DNA of 42,144 nt from an uncultured Oscillospiraceae bacterium (GCA_905234425.1 CAJOHR010000009.1:1-42144), one strand, 5' to 3'; numbered from the stretch's first letter, positions 1 to 8,448 are shown. Numbers and translations: made by a program. Notes: generated by a model not told the origin, from the letters alone.

Positions 1-113
1 TGAGGAGCGCAGCGACGAAGAATCTTGCGTCAACCGGGAAGGAAAGATCCTTCGCTGCGCTCAGGATGACGCAACATACCTCTCAGGTGACGCAACATAT
101 CTCGACAAATCCC
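1..113. repeat. Intergenic repeat family A, copy 1 (cut by window edge)
   Basis: This imperfect palindrome has arms of the type GCGCAGCGACGAAGAATCTT and AAGATCCTTCGCTGCGCTCA. It continues into a tail in which GACGCAACATA occurs twice. The same roughly 110 bases recur in inverted orientation near 28012-28120 with only about three differences, and a diverged copy lies at 12801-12904. The left end is outside the window. No coding function is visible. It resembles the palindromic intergenic repeats common in gut Clostridia. A separate GC-rich hairpin (stem 125-137 with 141-153) follows it. Confidence 0.85.
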
Positions 114-191
114 ACTACGCAGCGGTCCCGGGCCGGCTGGGCCGGTCCGGGACGCAAACATTTCCTTTATGGGCGCCTCAGGAAAGAGCTT

Positions 192-278
192 TTAGATCTT
201 CGTGTCCTGGGGACGGGTCATCGGCACGTCGGGCTCCTCTTTTTCACGCTGTTTATTGCGCACCTGCGCGGGGATCAC
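192..278 (-). CDS. Candidate 28-residue ORF overlapping the fructokinase stop
   Basis: A GTG at 278-276 overlaps the TGA of the fructokinase gene as GTGA, the same junction used by two other gene pairs in this window. The frame reads 28 residues to TAA at 192. The peptide is highly charged (it contains NKQREKEEPD) and ends TRPQDTKI. I do not recognise it, and there is no separate Shine-Dalgarno sequence. It could be a coupled micro-protein or chance. The rest of 114-274 shows only the hairpin at 125-153. Confidence 0.2.
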   Translation of the reverse strand: MIPAQVRNKQREKEEPDVPMTRPQDTKI

Positions 279-1234
279 AGAATCGCTTCCACCTGCTCCC
301 GCTCGGGCATGGAGCGGATGGCGCCCTTCTTCGTGGTGACCAGATAGGCCGCCGTGTTGGCGAAGCGGAGCATGGCGTGGAGGTCCTGCTCCGTCAGATT
401 TTCGAGGCCGTGGTCCAGCACGAAGTTCAGCACCGAGGCGCAGAAGGTGTCGCCTGCACCGGTGGTCTCGATGACGCCGCCGAGACGCCGTCCCTCCTCA
501 AAGACCCGGAGCCCGCCATAGTAGGAATAGCTTCCCGCCGCCCCGGCGGTGACGTTCAGCAGCCGGATGTTGGGGAATTGATTCCGCAGCTCTGCCGCGC
601 CCTGGTCAAAGTCCGTCTGTCCCGTGAGAAATAACAACTCGTTGTCGGCGATCTTGGCTATGTCGCATTGGGAAAGGCCCCAGAAGATCTGCGCCTTTGC
701 CGTTTCCAGGGAATCCCACAGGGGCTCCCGGAGATTGGGGTCGAAGGAGATCAGGGCTGCGGATGCTCTGGCGGTCTCCACCGCTGTCACTGTGGCCTCC
801 CGGCAGGGCTCGTCCGTCAGGGACAGGGAGCCGAAGTGGAAGATCCGGCAGCCCCGGATCAGGCTAAGGTCCAGGTCCTCCTTCCGGAGGAGAATGTCGG
901 CGCCGGGCTTCCGGTAGAAGCTGAAATCCCGGTCTCCGTCCGGCATGGTGCTGACCACGGCCAGGGTGGTGTGGACCGTCTCCTCCCGCCGGAGGCCCCG
1001 GACGTCGATGCCCGCCTCCAGGACGGTCTTTTCCAGCATGTCCCCGAAGCTGTCCCGGCCCACCTTTCCCAGGAAGGCGCAGGATTTCCCCAGCTTCCGG
1101 AGCATGGCCAGCACGTTGGCCGGCGCGCCGCCTGGATTGGCCTCGTACAGGGGATTTCCCTGGGGACTGAGGCCGCTTTGGGTGAAGTCCACCAGCAGCT
1201 CGCCCAGGGCCGCCACATCCATCGTCTTATCCAT
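275..1234 (-). CDS. PfkB-family carbohydrate kinase, probable fructokinase
   Basis: This 319-residue ribokinase/PfkB-fold kinase would phosphorylate fructose with ATP in the cytoplasm. The N-terminus VAALGELLVDF and the GNPLYEANPGGAPANV segment are typical of bacterial fructokinases. The anion-hole/catalytic motif TTGAGDTF lies near residues 257-264, with Asp262 as the expected base. I chose the ATG at 1234 because AAAGGGG sits upstream. A longer reading to 1288 adds an atypical basic tail. The start overlaps the end of the amylosucrase gene by 8 bases, so the two are probably translated together. The substrate is inferred from this pairing, since amylosucrase releases fructose. Another sugar substrate of the PfkB family remains possible. 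Confidence 0.9.
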   Translation of the reverse strand: MDKTMDVAALGELLVDFTQSGLSPQGNPLYEANPGGAPANVLAMLRKLGKSCAFLGKVGRDSFGDMLEKTVLEAGIDVRGLRREETVHTTLAVVSTMPDGDRDFSFYRKPGADILLRKEDLDLSLIRGCRIFHFGSLSLTDEPCREATVTAVETARASAALISFDPNLREPLWDSLETAKAQIFWGLSQCDIAKIADNELLFLTGQTDFDQGAAELRNQFPNIRLLNVTAGAAGSYSYYGGLRVFEEGRRLGGVIETTGAGDTFCASVLNFVLDHGLENLTEQDLHAMLRFANTAAYLVTTKKGAIRSMPEREQVEAIL

Positions 1235-3110
1235 GGTTCTCGCCCCTTTCCCGGGCCTCCGCGTCATAGTCCCGCAGAAGCCACACAAATCCGCCGGAGG
1301 GCAGGGTCACACGGTCCCGGGTCTCCTTCCGGCCGGTCATCAGGTCCTCATAGCCGGCCCGCTCCTCCAGCGGCACCGTCCGTTCTCCCTCGGAGAAGTT
1401 GAAATAGCCAAGCAGCTTTTCCCCCTGATAGTACCGCCCGATTCCCAGAACCCCGTCGTCCCAGGTCTCCGGCAGCCACACGTCCGCCTGTCCGTCGAAG
1501 ACCCGGTGGTCCCGGCGAAGGGTCTCCAGCTTTCGGAGGGTCCCAAAAATCCGCCCCTCCACCGTATTTTCGTCGTTCCGGCGGGCGGCGGCGGCCCAGT
1601 CCATGCTTCCCCGGTGGATCCAGCGGCTGTCCTCGGATTTCACCGGGTCGTCCTGATAGCTGTAGTCGTTTTCCCGTGCCACCTCGTCGCCGCTATAGAT
1701 GATGGGCACGCCGCTGAGGGTGAGCATATAGGCGTGGAGCATCTGATCCAGGCGCTCCGCCCAGGCCAGGGCCGGCCTGTCTCCGGCCTTTCTCGCCGCC
1801 TCCACGCCGCAGAGGGAGGCGGTGGTGCCGCAGAGCCGGGCGTCCATGAGCCGGGGGTCATCGTTGTAGGTGGCGCCCCGGGCCGGACTGCCGAACCAGG
1901 CGCCGGTGAGATAGTCGTTTAAGAATCGCTTGTGGGCCGCCTCGTACATGCCGAAGCCCGCCAGGAAATCGTAGTCCAGGCCCCAGCCCACGTCGTCGTG
2001 GCACCGGAGATAGTTGAGGAAGATGTACTCCTTTGGCAGAGAAAAGACCTTGGCAAGCTGGTTCTTGAGAAGCCGGGTGTCCTTGGTGGCCACGGTGTGC
2101 CAGGTGCTGGCCATGGTGGTGACGTTATAGAGCATGTGGCACTCAGGCTTCTCCACGGAGCCGAAATAGGGCACCACCTGGACGGGCTCCATGACCACCT
2201 CCCCCAGCAGCAGGGTGCCGGGGCAGACGATCTCACAGGCGATCCGCAGAATGCGGGACAGAGTGTGGACCTGGGGCAGGTTCCGGCAGTTGGTCCCCAG
2301 GGTCTTCCATATGTAGGGAATGGCGTCCAGCCGGATCACGTCCACGCCGTGGTTGCACAGGTTCAGCATATATTCGGTCATGTCGTTCATGACCGTGGGA
2401 TTGGCGTAATTGAGGTCCCACTGATAGGGGTGGAAGAAGGTCATGACCACCTTCCCCGCGTCCTCCAGCCAGGTGAAATTCCCGGGGGCGGTGGTGGGGA
2501 AAACCTGGGGCACGGTCTTTTCGTATTCATTGGGCACGTCCCAGGTATCGTAGAAGAAATACCGGTCCTGATATTCCTTCTCCCCGCGCCTGGCCCGTCT
2601 GGCCCACTCGTGGTCCTCGCTGGTGTGGTTCATGACGAAATCCAGGCAGACGGAGATCCCCAGCTTGTGGCACTCCCCGGTCAGTTCGGAAAGGTCCTCC
2701 ATGGTCCCCAGCTCGGGCTGGACGGTCCGGTAGTCGGACACGGCATAGCCGCCGTCGCTACGATCCTTTGGACTCTCCAGCAGTGGCATCAGGTGGAGGT
2801 AATTCACGCCGCAGTCCTGGATGTAGGGGAGCTTTTCCCGGACGCCCCGGAGGTTCCCCGCAAAGGCGTCCACATACATCTGCATGCCCAGAAGGTCGTG
2901 GGACCGGTACCAGCCCGGATTCTTCACCCTGGCCCGATCCAGCTTTTTCAGGGCCGCGGGCCGGGCCTTGTACATCCGCTCCAGCATGGATACAAAGTAG
3001 TCGTAAGCCTGGGTGTTTCCCCGATAGAGCTCCAGATAGAGCCATTTCAGCTCGTCGCCGAAGGCCTCAAACCGCTTCTCCAGCTCCACGGTCCGTTTTC
3101 GTTTCTCCAT
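1227..3110 (-). CDS. Amylosucrase (GH13 subfamily 4)
   Basis: This is a 627-residue GH13 enzyme that transfers glucose from sucrose to an alpha-1,4-glucan and releases fructose. It has the layout of Neisseria amylosucrase: an alpha-helical N-terminal domain, a (beta/alpha)8 barrel and a C-terminal beta domain. Visible catalytic motifs are LDFVMNHTS, the nucleophile Asp262 in VIRLDAIPYIWK, the acid/base Glu304 in LLGEVV, and Asp372 in LRCHDDVGW. EDSRWIHRG carries the Arg that closes the sucrose pocket in this subfamily. The ATG at 3110 is preferred over 3125 because GGGAGAG lies six bases before it. It has its own promoter, and the fructokinase follows. No signal peptide is present, so it should be cytoplasmic. 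A pure sucrose hydrolase is the main alternative. Confidence 0.88.
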   Translation of the reverse strand: MEKRKRTVELEKRFEAFGDELKWLYLELYRGNTQAYDYFVSMLERMYKARPAALKKLDRARVKNPGWYRSHDLLGMQMYVDAFAGNLRGVREKLPYIQDCGVNYLHLMPLLESPKDRSDGGYAVSDYRTVQPELGTMEDLSELTGECHKLGISVCLDFVMNHTSEDHEWARRARRGEKEYQDRYFFYDTWDVPNEYEKTVPQVFPTTAPGNFTWLEDAGKVVMTFFHPYQWDLNYANPTVMNDMTEYMLNLCNHGVDVIRLDAIPYIWKTLGTNCRNLPQVHTLSRILRIACEIVCPGTLLLGEVVMEPVQVVPYFGSVEKPECHMLYNVTTMASTWHTVATKDTRLLKNQLAKVFSLPKEYIFLNYLRCHDDVGWGLDYDFLAGFGMYEAAHKRFLNDYLTGAWFGSPARGATYNDDPRLMDARLCGTTASLCGVEAARKAGDRPALAWAERLDQMLHAYMLTLSGVPIIYSGDEVARENDYSYQDDPVKSEDSRWIHRGSMDWAAAARRNDENTVEGRIFGTLRKLETLRRDHRVFDGQADVWLPETWDDGVLGIGRYYQGEKLLGYFNFSEGERTVPLEERAGYEDLMTGRKETRDRVTLPSGGFVWLLRDYDAEARERGENHG

Positions 3111-3161
3111 CGCATTCTCTCCCATCTTCCATCATGGTTTTCATGGGGTTTCGCCGGCTTC

Positions 3162-3190
3162 AATATACCATATTGCGGCGTTAATTGCAA
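3162..3190 (-). promoter_or_regulatory. Sigma-A promoter of the amylosucrase operon
   Basis: Read on the minus strand, a -35 box TTGCAA (3190-3185), a 17-base spacer and a -10 box TATATT (3167-3162) lie about 50 bases upstream of the amylosucrase start. I saw no clear catabolite-control (cre) site. Confidence 0.65.
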
Positions 3191-3203
3191 TCCGGCCGGG
3201 CAG

Positions 3204-3231
3204 AAAAAAGAGACCGGATCTCTCCGGTCTC
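3204..3231 (-). terminator. Rho-independent terminator of the yitT-family gene
   Basis: Perfect 9-bp stem GAGACCGGA/TCCGGTCTC with loop TCTC, followed on the minus strand by a run of T (AAAAAA at 3204-3209 on the plus strand). It ends the YitT transcript before the amylosucrase promoter. Confidence 0.85.
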
Positions 3232-3245
3232 CATGCGCCCACAGG

Positions 3246-4130
3246 CTATTGCAGATGCTTGGGGTAGTTTCCGAAAATGCGGACGCCCTCCTCCACCACC
3301 ACGAAGGCCTCCGGGTCCACGCTCCGGATGGCCACCCGGAGCTCGTCGATCTCGTATTTGGAGAGGCAGATGCACAGGACGTGGACCGGCGCGCCGGAAT
3401 AGGCTCCCACGCTCTCCCAGAGGGTCACGCTGCGGCCGATCTTCTCGATGATGAAGTCCGTCAGAGGCTTTGCGTCCTTCCTGGTGAACACCAGAGTCTG
3501 GACGTTCACGTTCTGCTGGTGGACCTTGTCGATGACCATGGCGGTGAGGAAGTTGTAAATGACGGAATAGACCACCACCTCGGCGTTGTAGAGCAGGAAG
3601 CAGATGAGGTAGAGCACGGCGTTGAAGCCCAGGGAGAACTTGCCCACGCTGACGCCCCTGCCCTTGGTCGCAAAGCAGAGCCCCAGCACGTCCAGGCCGC
3701 CTCCCGCGCCGCCGCAGGTCAGAGCAATGCCGCTGCCCACGCCGCTTAAAATACCGCCGATGAGGCAGGAGGTCAGGGTGTCCTCCAGGACGGGCAGGGC
3801 AGGCACGGGAATGGCGCTGTAAAACAGGGAATAGGCGCCTGTGCAGATCAGGGCCCGGAGCACCAGCCGCACCCCCAGGACCTTATAGGCATAGAGCAGG
3901 ATGGGAATATTGACGGCGAAATACAGAATGCCGGCGATGTCGTAGCCCCCGAAGCGGAGGCCGAGCCGGGCGCTCAAAAAGCTGCGGAAAAGCTGGCAGA
4001 CGCCCATAATGCCGCCGGTGTAGAGCCCATGCGGCACGATAAAGAAGATGGCGGCCAGGGCGCAGATCAGCTCGCCGAACACGGCGCCCACGAGCCGGAG
4101 CCAGCGGTTGTGCAGAGTGGTATAAATCAA
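3246..4130 (-). CDS. YitT family membrane protein (DUF161 and DUF2179)
   Basis: This 294-residue integral membrane protein belongs to the YitT/YqfU family. Hydrophobic segments are visible near residues 10-35, 58-80, 85-105, 115-140 and 165-195. The family signature region GGAGGGLDVLG is near residues 140-150. The soluble C-terminal DUF2179 domain (about 205-290) contains VTLWESVGAYSG. The family's molecular function is not established. The start is a TTG at 4130 behind AAGGGG, and no in-frame ATG fits. The gene stands alone between its own promoter and terminator, divergent from the flavoprotein operon. Confidence 0.9.
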   Translation of the reverse strand: MIYTTLHNRWLRLVGAVFGELICALAAIFFIVPHGLYTGGIMGVCQLFRSFLSARLGLRFGGYDIAGILYFAVNIPILLYAYKVLGVRLVLRALICTGAYSLFYSAIPVPALPVLEDTLTSCLIGGILSGVGSGIALTCGGAGGGLDVLGLCFATKGRGVSVGKFSLGFNAVLYLICFLLYNAEVVVYSVIYNFLTAMVIDKVHQQNVNVQTLVFTRKDAKPLTDFIIEKIGRSVTLWESVGAYSGAPVHVLCICLSKYEIDELRVAIRSVDPEAFVVVEEGVRIFGNYPKHLQ

Positions 4131-4166
4131 GTGATCCCCTTCTTTTCATGAATTGGAGCGGAAGCC

Positions 4167-4195
4167 AGTATACACACTTGTTTCCCCGCCGTCAA
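4167..4195 (-). promoter_or_regulatory. Sigma-A promoter of the yitT-family gene
   Basis: On the minus strand, TTGACG (4195-4190), a 17-base spacer and TATACT (4172-4167) lie about 37 bases upstream of the TTG start. This is a near-consensus match. Confidence 0.75.
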
Positions 4196-4315
4196 GAGGC
4201 AGATTCCCAATTCCCGCTTTTTCGCCGGGCCGGGCGGCAGTCCTTTTATGTATTTTTGCGGCCGATTGAGGGGCTCCACTTCGATTTTTGGAATAACCAG
4301 TTCGCTTTCTGCTAC

Positions 4316-4345
4316 TTGTTCGGCGGTCCGTCGGCGTGTTACAAT
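4316..4345 (+). promoter_or_regulatory. Putative promoter of the flavoprotein operon
   Basis: TTGTTC (4316-4321), an 18-base spacer and TACAAT (4340-4345) lie about 35 bases before the ATG at 4381. The -10 is good and the -35 moderate. Confidence 0.5.
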
Positions 4346-4380
4346 AATCCCGACATCATATCATGGAAAGGATGTATGCC

Positions 4381-6123
4381 ATGTTTGTAATTGACAGACG
4401 GATCTGTGCCTGCTGCCACAACTGCGCCTGCGAATGTCCCGCCCAGGCCATCGACTTCGTCGGCACCAAGTATCAGATCGACCAGGAAAAATGTCTCCAG
4501 TGCGGCCTGTGCGCCAAGGTATGTCACACCGGCGCCTGCCATGAGGAGGGCGGCAATTATGAGCCCATCCCCCACGACACCATCCACTATGACGCGGATA
4601 TCGTGGTGGTGGGCTCCGGCTCCGGCATGGTGGCCGCCACCCGGGCAGCCCAGGCGGGCAGGAAGGTCATCGTTCTGGAGAAGAGCAGCAAGAACGGCGG
4701 CAACACGGACTTTGCCCACGGCTACATGACCCCTTATTCCAGGTGGCATGCGCGGCTGGGCTTCAAGGACACCCGGGAGGACATGGTCGAAATGACCTAC
4801 GAGCGGGGCGGCCGCATCATCGAAAAGGACCTGATCCGGACAGCCATCTACGGCGTTTCCGACTTTTTCGACTGGCTCTGCGGCCTCTGCGACATTGAGA
4901 AGACCTTCAATCTCAAGGACCCCAACGACAGCAATTTCGTCGGCCCCGCCTTTGCCGCCGGCATGGCGGAAATGCCCTTCCGGCAGCGGGAAAACCTGCT
5001 GTGCCGGGACGACGCCATCGGCCCCGGCTGGGGCGGCACCCACATGAAGTACACCGTGCTGGAGACCATCGAGCGGGAGAACCTGGACGTGACGCTCCTG
5101 CTGCGGACCGCCGCCGAGCACCTGATGCTGGACGACGAGGGCAGGATCTGCGGCGTCAGGGCCAGAGATCCCGGCGGCGAGGTCATCATCCACTGCAAGG
5201 CCGTTTATCTGGCCTGCGGCGGCTTCGGCCGGAACGATGCGCTGCTCCGGAAGTACGCCGACTTCGATTTCTTCGGCGGCGAGACCCCCATCCACCGCTT
5301 CTCCGTTCCCGGGGATACCGGCGACGGCATCACCATGCTCCAGGAGCTGGGCGTGGAGCCCAATCCCGAGCGCATGACCGTCTCCATGTTCGGGCCCAAG
5401 CACCATCCCTTCAACAACTCCCTGGCCGACTTCGCCCTGGAGGCGGAGTTCATCCAGGTGAACACGAACGGCAAGCGCTGGATCGGCGAGATGAACAACG
5501 GCATCATGTTCGGCTACAGCCAGAAGATCTCCGAGCAGCCCAAGGAGATCTCCTACGCCATCATGCCCTACGATCAGCTCAAGGCCTGCGCCGAGCGCTA
5601 CATGGCCGATCCCCGCCAGTGGAACAAGAAGCAGTTCTACGCCACCTGGGAGGAGGACATCGAGCACGAGGCCACCCTGGATACGCCCGTGAAGAAGGCC
5701 GACACCCTGGAGGAGCTGGGCGCGCTGATCGGCGCCGATCCCAAGGTGTTCGTGGAGGAGATCAAACGGTACAATTCCTTCTGCGAGAAGGGCGTGGACG
5801 AGGACTTCGGCAAGGATCCCCAGTTCCTGGTGCCCATCCCCCTGGACAAGGGTCCCTACTACGCGGTCTACGGTCAAAGGTTCTCCGAGGCGGCTATGGG
5901 CGGCGTCACCGTCAACGCCAAGACCCAGGTGCTGCGGAACGACGGTTCCATCATTCCCGGCCTCTATGCCGGCGGCGACTGCACCTCGGCCATGCACCGG
6001 AAGGGCGAGCTGGCTCCGGTCTCCGAGCTGACCTGGGCCATGGCCTCCAGCTTTACGGCCGGCGGCAATATGGTGGCATACATCAATGGTGAAACAGAAT
6101 ATGCGGGAGGTGAAGCGAAATGA
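4381..6123 (+). CDS. Flavoprotein reductase with N-terminal 2[4Fe-4S] ferredoxin domain
   Basis: The 580-residue protein begins with a ferredoxin domain: Cys9, 12, 15 and 19, then Cys38, 41, 44 and 48, two CxxCxxCxxxC clusters. A fumarate-reductase-like FAD domain follows, with the dinucleotide motif VVVGSGSGM at about 75-83, then KNGGNTDFAHG, and the C-terminal FAD motif GLYAGGDCTSAMHRK. The family moves electrons from iron-sulfur clusters through FAD to an unsaturated or oxidised organic acceptor. The fumarate-site motifs of flavocytochrome c (HTxGG and NRLGGN) are not conserved: the protein has EAAMGGV and KGELAPVSEL, so the substrate is probably not fumarate. The start at 4381 is set by AAAGGA. 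No signal peptide is seen. It overlaps the next gene by ATGA. Confidence 0.85.
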   Translation: MFVIDRRICACCHNCACECPAQAIDFVGTKYQIDQEKCLQCGLCAKVCHTGACHEEGGNYEPIPHDTIHYDADIVVVGSGSGMVAATRAAQAGRKVIVLEKSSKNGGNTDFAHGYMTPYSRWHARLGFKDTREDMVEMTYERGGRIIEKDLIRTAIYGVSDFFDWLCGLCDIEKTFNLKDPNDSNFVGPAFAAGMAEMPFRQRENLLCRDDAIGPGWGGTHMKYTVLETIERENLDVTLLLRTAAEHLMLDDEGRICGVRARDPGGEVIIHCKAVYLACGGFGRNDALLRKYADFDFFGGETPIHRFSVPGDTGDGITMLQELGVEPNPERMTVSMFGPKHHPFNNSLADFALEAEFIQVNTNGKRWIGEMNNGIMFGYSQKISEQPKEISYAIMPYDQLKACAERYMADPRQWNKKQFYATWEEDIEHEATLDTPVKKADTLEELGALIGADPKVFVEEIKRYNSFCEKGVDEDFGKDPQFLVPIPLDKGPYYAVYGQRFSEAAMGGVTVNAKTQVLRNDGSIIPGLYAGGDCTSAMHRKGELAPVSELTWAMASSFTAGGNMVAYINGETEYAGGEAK

Positions 6124-7529
6124 TTATGCCTGACAACTCTGTATTTGTGAAGGTCGAGAATCCCAACATGGCGCCCGACCGCACCAAAAATCAGCGGCTT
6201 CCCATGGCGGAGCGGCTGACCACCTTCCAAGAGGTGGAGCAGACCTACACCGAGGAGGAGGCCCTTCGGGAGGCTTCCCGCTGCATGGGATGTCCCTCCC
6301 GCTGGTGCAGCAAGGAGTGCCCCGCGGGCATGCCCGTCCCCGAGTTCATCCGGGAGGTCCGGGCCGGCAACTATGAGGCGGCCTACGAGCTGATCTCCAG
6401 CGCCTCTCCCCTGCCGGAGTTCTGTTCCCGGCTCTGCCCCCAGGAGAAGCAGTGCCAGAGCAATTGCTCCCGGGCCATCCGCACCGAGGCCGTGGGCATC
6501 GGCAGGCTGGAGCGCTTCGTGGTGGAGCGGCACTATCTCTCCGGCGCTCCCGCCAAGACAGCCGCGCCCACGGGCAAGACCGTGGCTGTGGTGGGCTCCG
6601 GCCCCAGCGGTCTGGCCGCCGCCCAGCGACTGGCGGAGAAGGGCCATCGGGTGGTCGTGATCGAGGCAAATGAGCATCCCGGCGGCCTGCTCCGGTACGG
6701 CATCCCCGGCATGAAGCTGGAAAAGGACATTCTGGACCGGAAGATCGACGCCCTGCTGCAGATGGGCGTGGCCTTCCAGACGGGCATCACCGCCACGGCG
6801 GACACCGTGAAGGACTATGACGCGGTGGTTCTGGCCGTGGGCACGGGCAACGCCCGGAGTATCCCCATGGAGGGCGCGGAGAACGCCAGGGGCATCGTGA
6901 AGGCCGTCAGCTATCTCAGCGGCGAGAACACCGCCGAGGGCAAGGACGTGATCATCATCGGCGGCGGCGACACGGGCAACGACTGCGTGGGCACCGCCAT
7001 CCGCCAGGGCGCCAAATCCATCACCCAGATCGAGATGCTGCCTCAGGTCACCAAGGTCCGGCACGTCATCGATCCCATGCCGGCGCATCCCGCGGAAAAG
7101 AAGTTCGACGCCTCCCAGGAGGAGTGCCTGAACAAGTTCCTCAAGGATCCCCACATCTATCAGGCCACGGTGAAGGCCGTGGAAACCGATGCTGTGGGCA
7201 ATCTGGTCGCAGCGAAGGTGGTCCGGCTTTCCGCCGGATACGACGAGAGCCGCCGTCTTGTGATGACGGAGATCCCCGGCAGCGAAGAAGTGCTTCCCTG
7301 CGGTCTGATCGTGATCGCGGCGGGCTTCATCGGGCCCGAGGCAAAGGTGGCGGAGGCCTTCGGCGTGGAGACCACAGCCCGGAGCAACATCGCCGATCAG
7401 GGCTATGCCACCAGTGCGGCGAAGATCTTTGCCTGCGGCGACTGCCGGACGGGCCAGAGCCTGGTGGTCAAGGCCATGGTGGACGGCCGGGACTGCGCGG
7501 AAGCGGTGGACGCCTGCCTGCGCGGCTGA
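6120..7529 (+). CDS. GltD-like NAD(P)H:FAD oxidoreductase (glutamate synthase small-subunit family)
   Basis: This 469-residue relative of the glutamate synthase beta subunit probably takes electrons from NAD(P)H to FAD and iron-sulfur clusters. The N-terminal Cys groups are CMGCPSRWCSKECP (about 54-67) and CSRLCPQEKQCQSNC (about 101-115). The FAD motif VAVVGSGPSGLAAA is near residue 155, the NAD(P) motif IIIGGGDTGND near 280, and the C-terminal IFACGDCRTGQSLVV binds flavin. No glutamate synthase large subunit is adjacent. The ATGA overlap with the ferredoxin-flavoprotein gene suggests it feeds electrons to that protein rather than making glutamate. The SD is GGGAGGTGA. Confidence 0.87.
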   Translation: MIMPDNSVFVKVENPNMAPDRTKNQRLPMAERLTTFQEVEQTYTEEEALREASRCMGCPSRWCSKECPAGMPVPEFIREVRAGNYEAAYELISSASPLPEFCSRLCPQEKQCQSNCSRAIRTEAVGIGRLERFVVERHYLSGAPAKTAAPTGKTVAVVGSGPSGLAAAQRLAEKGHRVVVIEANEHPGGLLRYGIPGMKLEKDILDRKIDALLQMGVAFQTGITATADTVKDYDAVVLAVGTGNARSIPMEGAENARGIVKAVSYLSGENTAEGKDVIIIGGGDTGNDCVGTAIRQGAKSITQIEMLPQVTKVRHVIDPMPAHPAEKKFDASQEECLNKFLKDPHIYQATVKAVETDAVGNLVAAKVVRLSAGYDESRRLVMTEIPGSEEVLPCGLIVIAAGFIGPEAKVAEAFGVETTARSNIADQGYATSAAKIFACGDCRTGQSLVVKAMVDGRDCAEAVDACLRG

Positions 7530-7540
7530 TAATCTCTATG

Positions 7541-7578
7541 AAACAGGACCCTGGAGCGCCCGCTCCAGGGTCCTGTTT
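7541..7578. terminator. Bidirectional terminator between the gltD-like gene and rsmA
   Basis: A perfect 18-base inverted repeat (AAACAGGACCCTGGAGCG and its complement) is separated by two bases. The outer A/T ends give a T-run in both directions. It lies between convergent genes. Confidence 0.85.
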
Positions 7579-7583
7579 GTGTG

Positions 7584-8444
7584 TTACAGCCTTTTTGCCA
7601 GGGCGTCGGCCACTTTTGCAAAGCCGGGGATGTCCAGGGTCTCGCCCCGGACGTTCTCGGGGAAGCCCGCCTCCCGGACGGCGGCGATCAGCTCCGCCTT
7701 GGGGATTTGGGGGAATCCCGAGGACAGGCCGTTGACCAGGGTCTTGCGCCGCTGGGAGAAGCTGGCCTTCACCGTCCGGAAAAAGAGCTTCTCGTCGGCA
7801 ATGGGACAGGGAGGTTCCTGCCTGCACCGGAGGGTGATAACGGCGGACGTCACCTTGGGCGCCGGGAAAAAGCAGTCCGGGGGCACCTCGAACAGGATCT
7901 CCGGGTCGGCATAATAGCGGCAGAAGATGGAGAAGGCGCTGTATTCTCCCGTGCCCGGTCCGGCGCAGATCCGCCGGGCCACCTCCTTCTGGACCATGAC
8001 CGTGACGGAATCGAAGCACCTGGCCTCCAGGAGCGCCGAGAGCACGGGAGAGGTGATATAGTAGGGCAGATTGGCGCAGGCCATGGGCCGCAGGCCGGAA
8101 AACTGCTCCGAAACCAGGGCGGGAATGTCCGTTTTCAGAATGTCGCCGTAGAGGACGGATACGTTGTCGAAACCGGAAAGGGTCTCCTCCAGAATGGGCC
8201 GGAGGGACCGGTCCACCTCCACGGCCACCACCTTCCCGGCGCTCCGGCCAAGCGCCTGGGTCAGGGGTCCCACGCCTGGACCCACCTCCAAAACACCGCA
8301 GCTTTCATCGACGCCTGCGGCCTCGGCGATCTCCCGGGGGACCCAGCTCTGGATCAGGAAGTTCTGGCCCTTGGACTTGGCCGTGTGGAAGCCGTGCTTT
8401 TTCAGCAGAGGGCGCAGGGTGTTGACGTCGCAAACATTGATCAT
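7584..8444 (-). CDS. rsmA: 16S rRNA (adenine1518/1519-N6)-dimethyltransferase
   Basis: RsmA/KsgA dimethylates two adjacent adenines in helix 45 of 16S rRNA during small-subunit assembly. The 286-residue protein has the N-terminal GQNFL motif (26-30), the SAM-binding motif VLEVGPGVGPL (51-61), the acidic residue of VAVEVD (near 73-78), and the catalytic NLPYYITSP motif (125-133). The C-terminal domain contains FSQRRKTLVN, typical of the family. The ATG at 8444 has the SD AAAGGTGA. It starts a few bases downstream of the pseudouridine synthase gene and ends at a strong shared terminator. Confidence 0.97.
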   Translation of the reverse strand: MINVCDVNTLRPLLKKHGFHTAKSKGQNFLIQSWVPREIAEAAGVDESCGVLEVGPGVGPLTQALGRSAGKVVAVEVDRSLRPILEETLSGFDNVSVLYGDILKTDIPALVSEQFSGLRPMACANLPYYITSPVLSALLEARCFDSVTVMVQKEVARRICAGPGTGEYSAFSIFCRYYADPEILFEVPPDCFFPAPKVTSAVITLRCRQEPPCPIADEKLFFRTVKASFSQRRKTLVNGLSSGFPQIPKAELIAAVREAGFPENVRGETLDIPGFAKVADALAKRL

Positions 8445-8448
8445 AAAA

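Noticed and set aside
3126..3200. Catabolite-control (cre) site before the amylosucrase gene
   Set aside because: Only loose partial matches to the consensus were present.
1932..3749. 605-codon plus-strand frame opposite the amylosucrase and YitT genes
   Set aside because: It lies antisense to two clear genes, has no domain-like motifs and an unnatural His/Val/Gly/Gln-rich make-up; GC-rich third positions create such open frames.
4339..5997. 552-codon minus-strand frame opposite the flavoprotein
   Set aside because: Antisense shadow; the plus-strand product has two complete ferredoxin clusters and an FAD motif.
4381..6123. Calling this gene a fumarate reductase
   Set aside because: The FAD fold fits, but the substrate-binding motifs of fumarate reductases are not conserved, so only a general reductase call is justified.
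6120..7529. Calling this gene glutamate synthase small subunit
   Set aside because: No large subunit is adjacent, and GltD-like proteins serve many redox partners.
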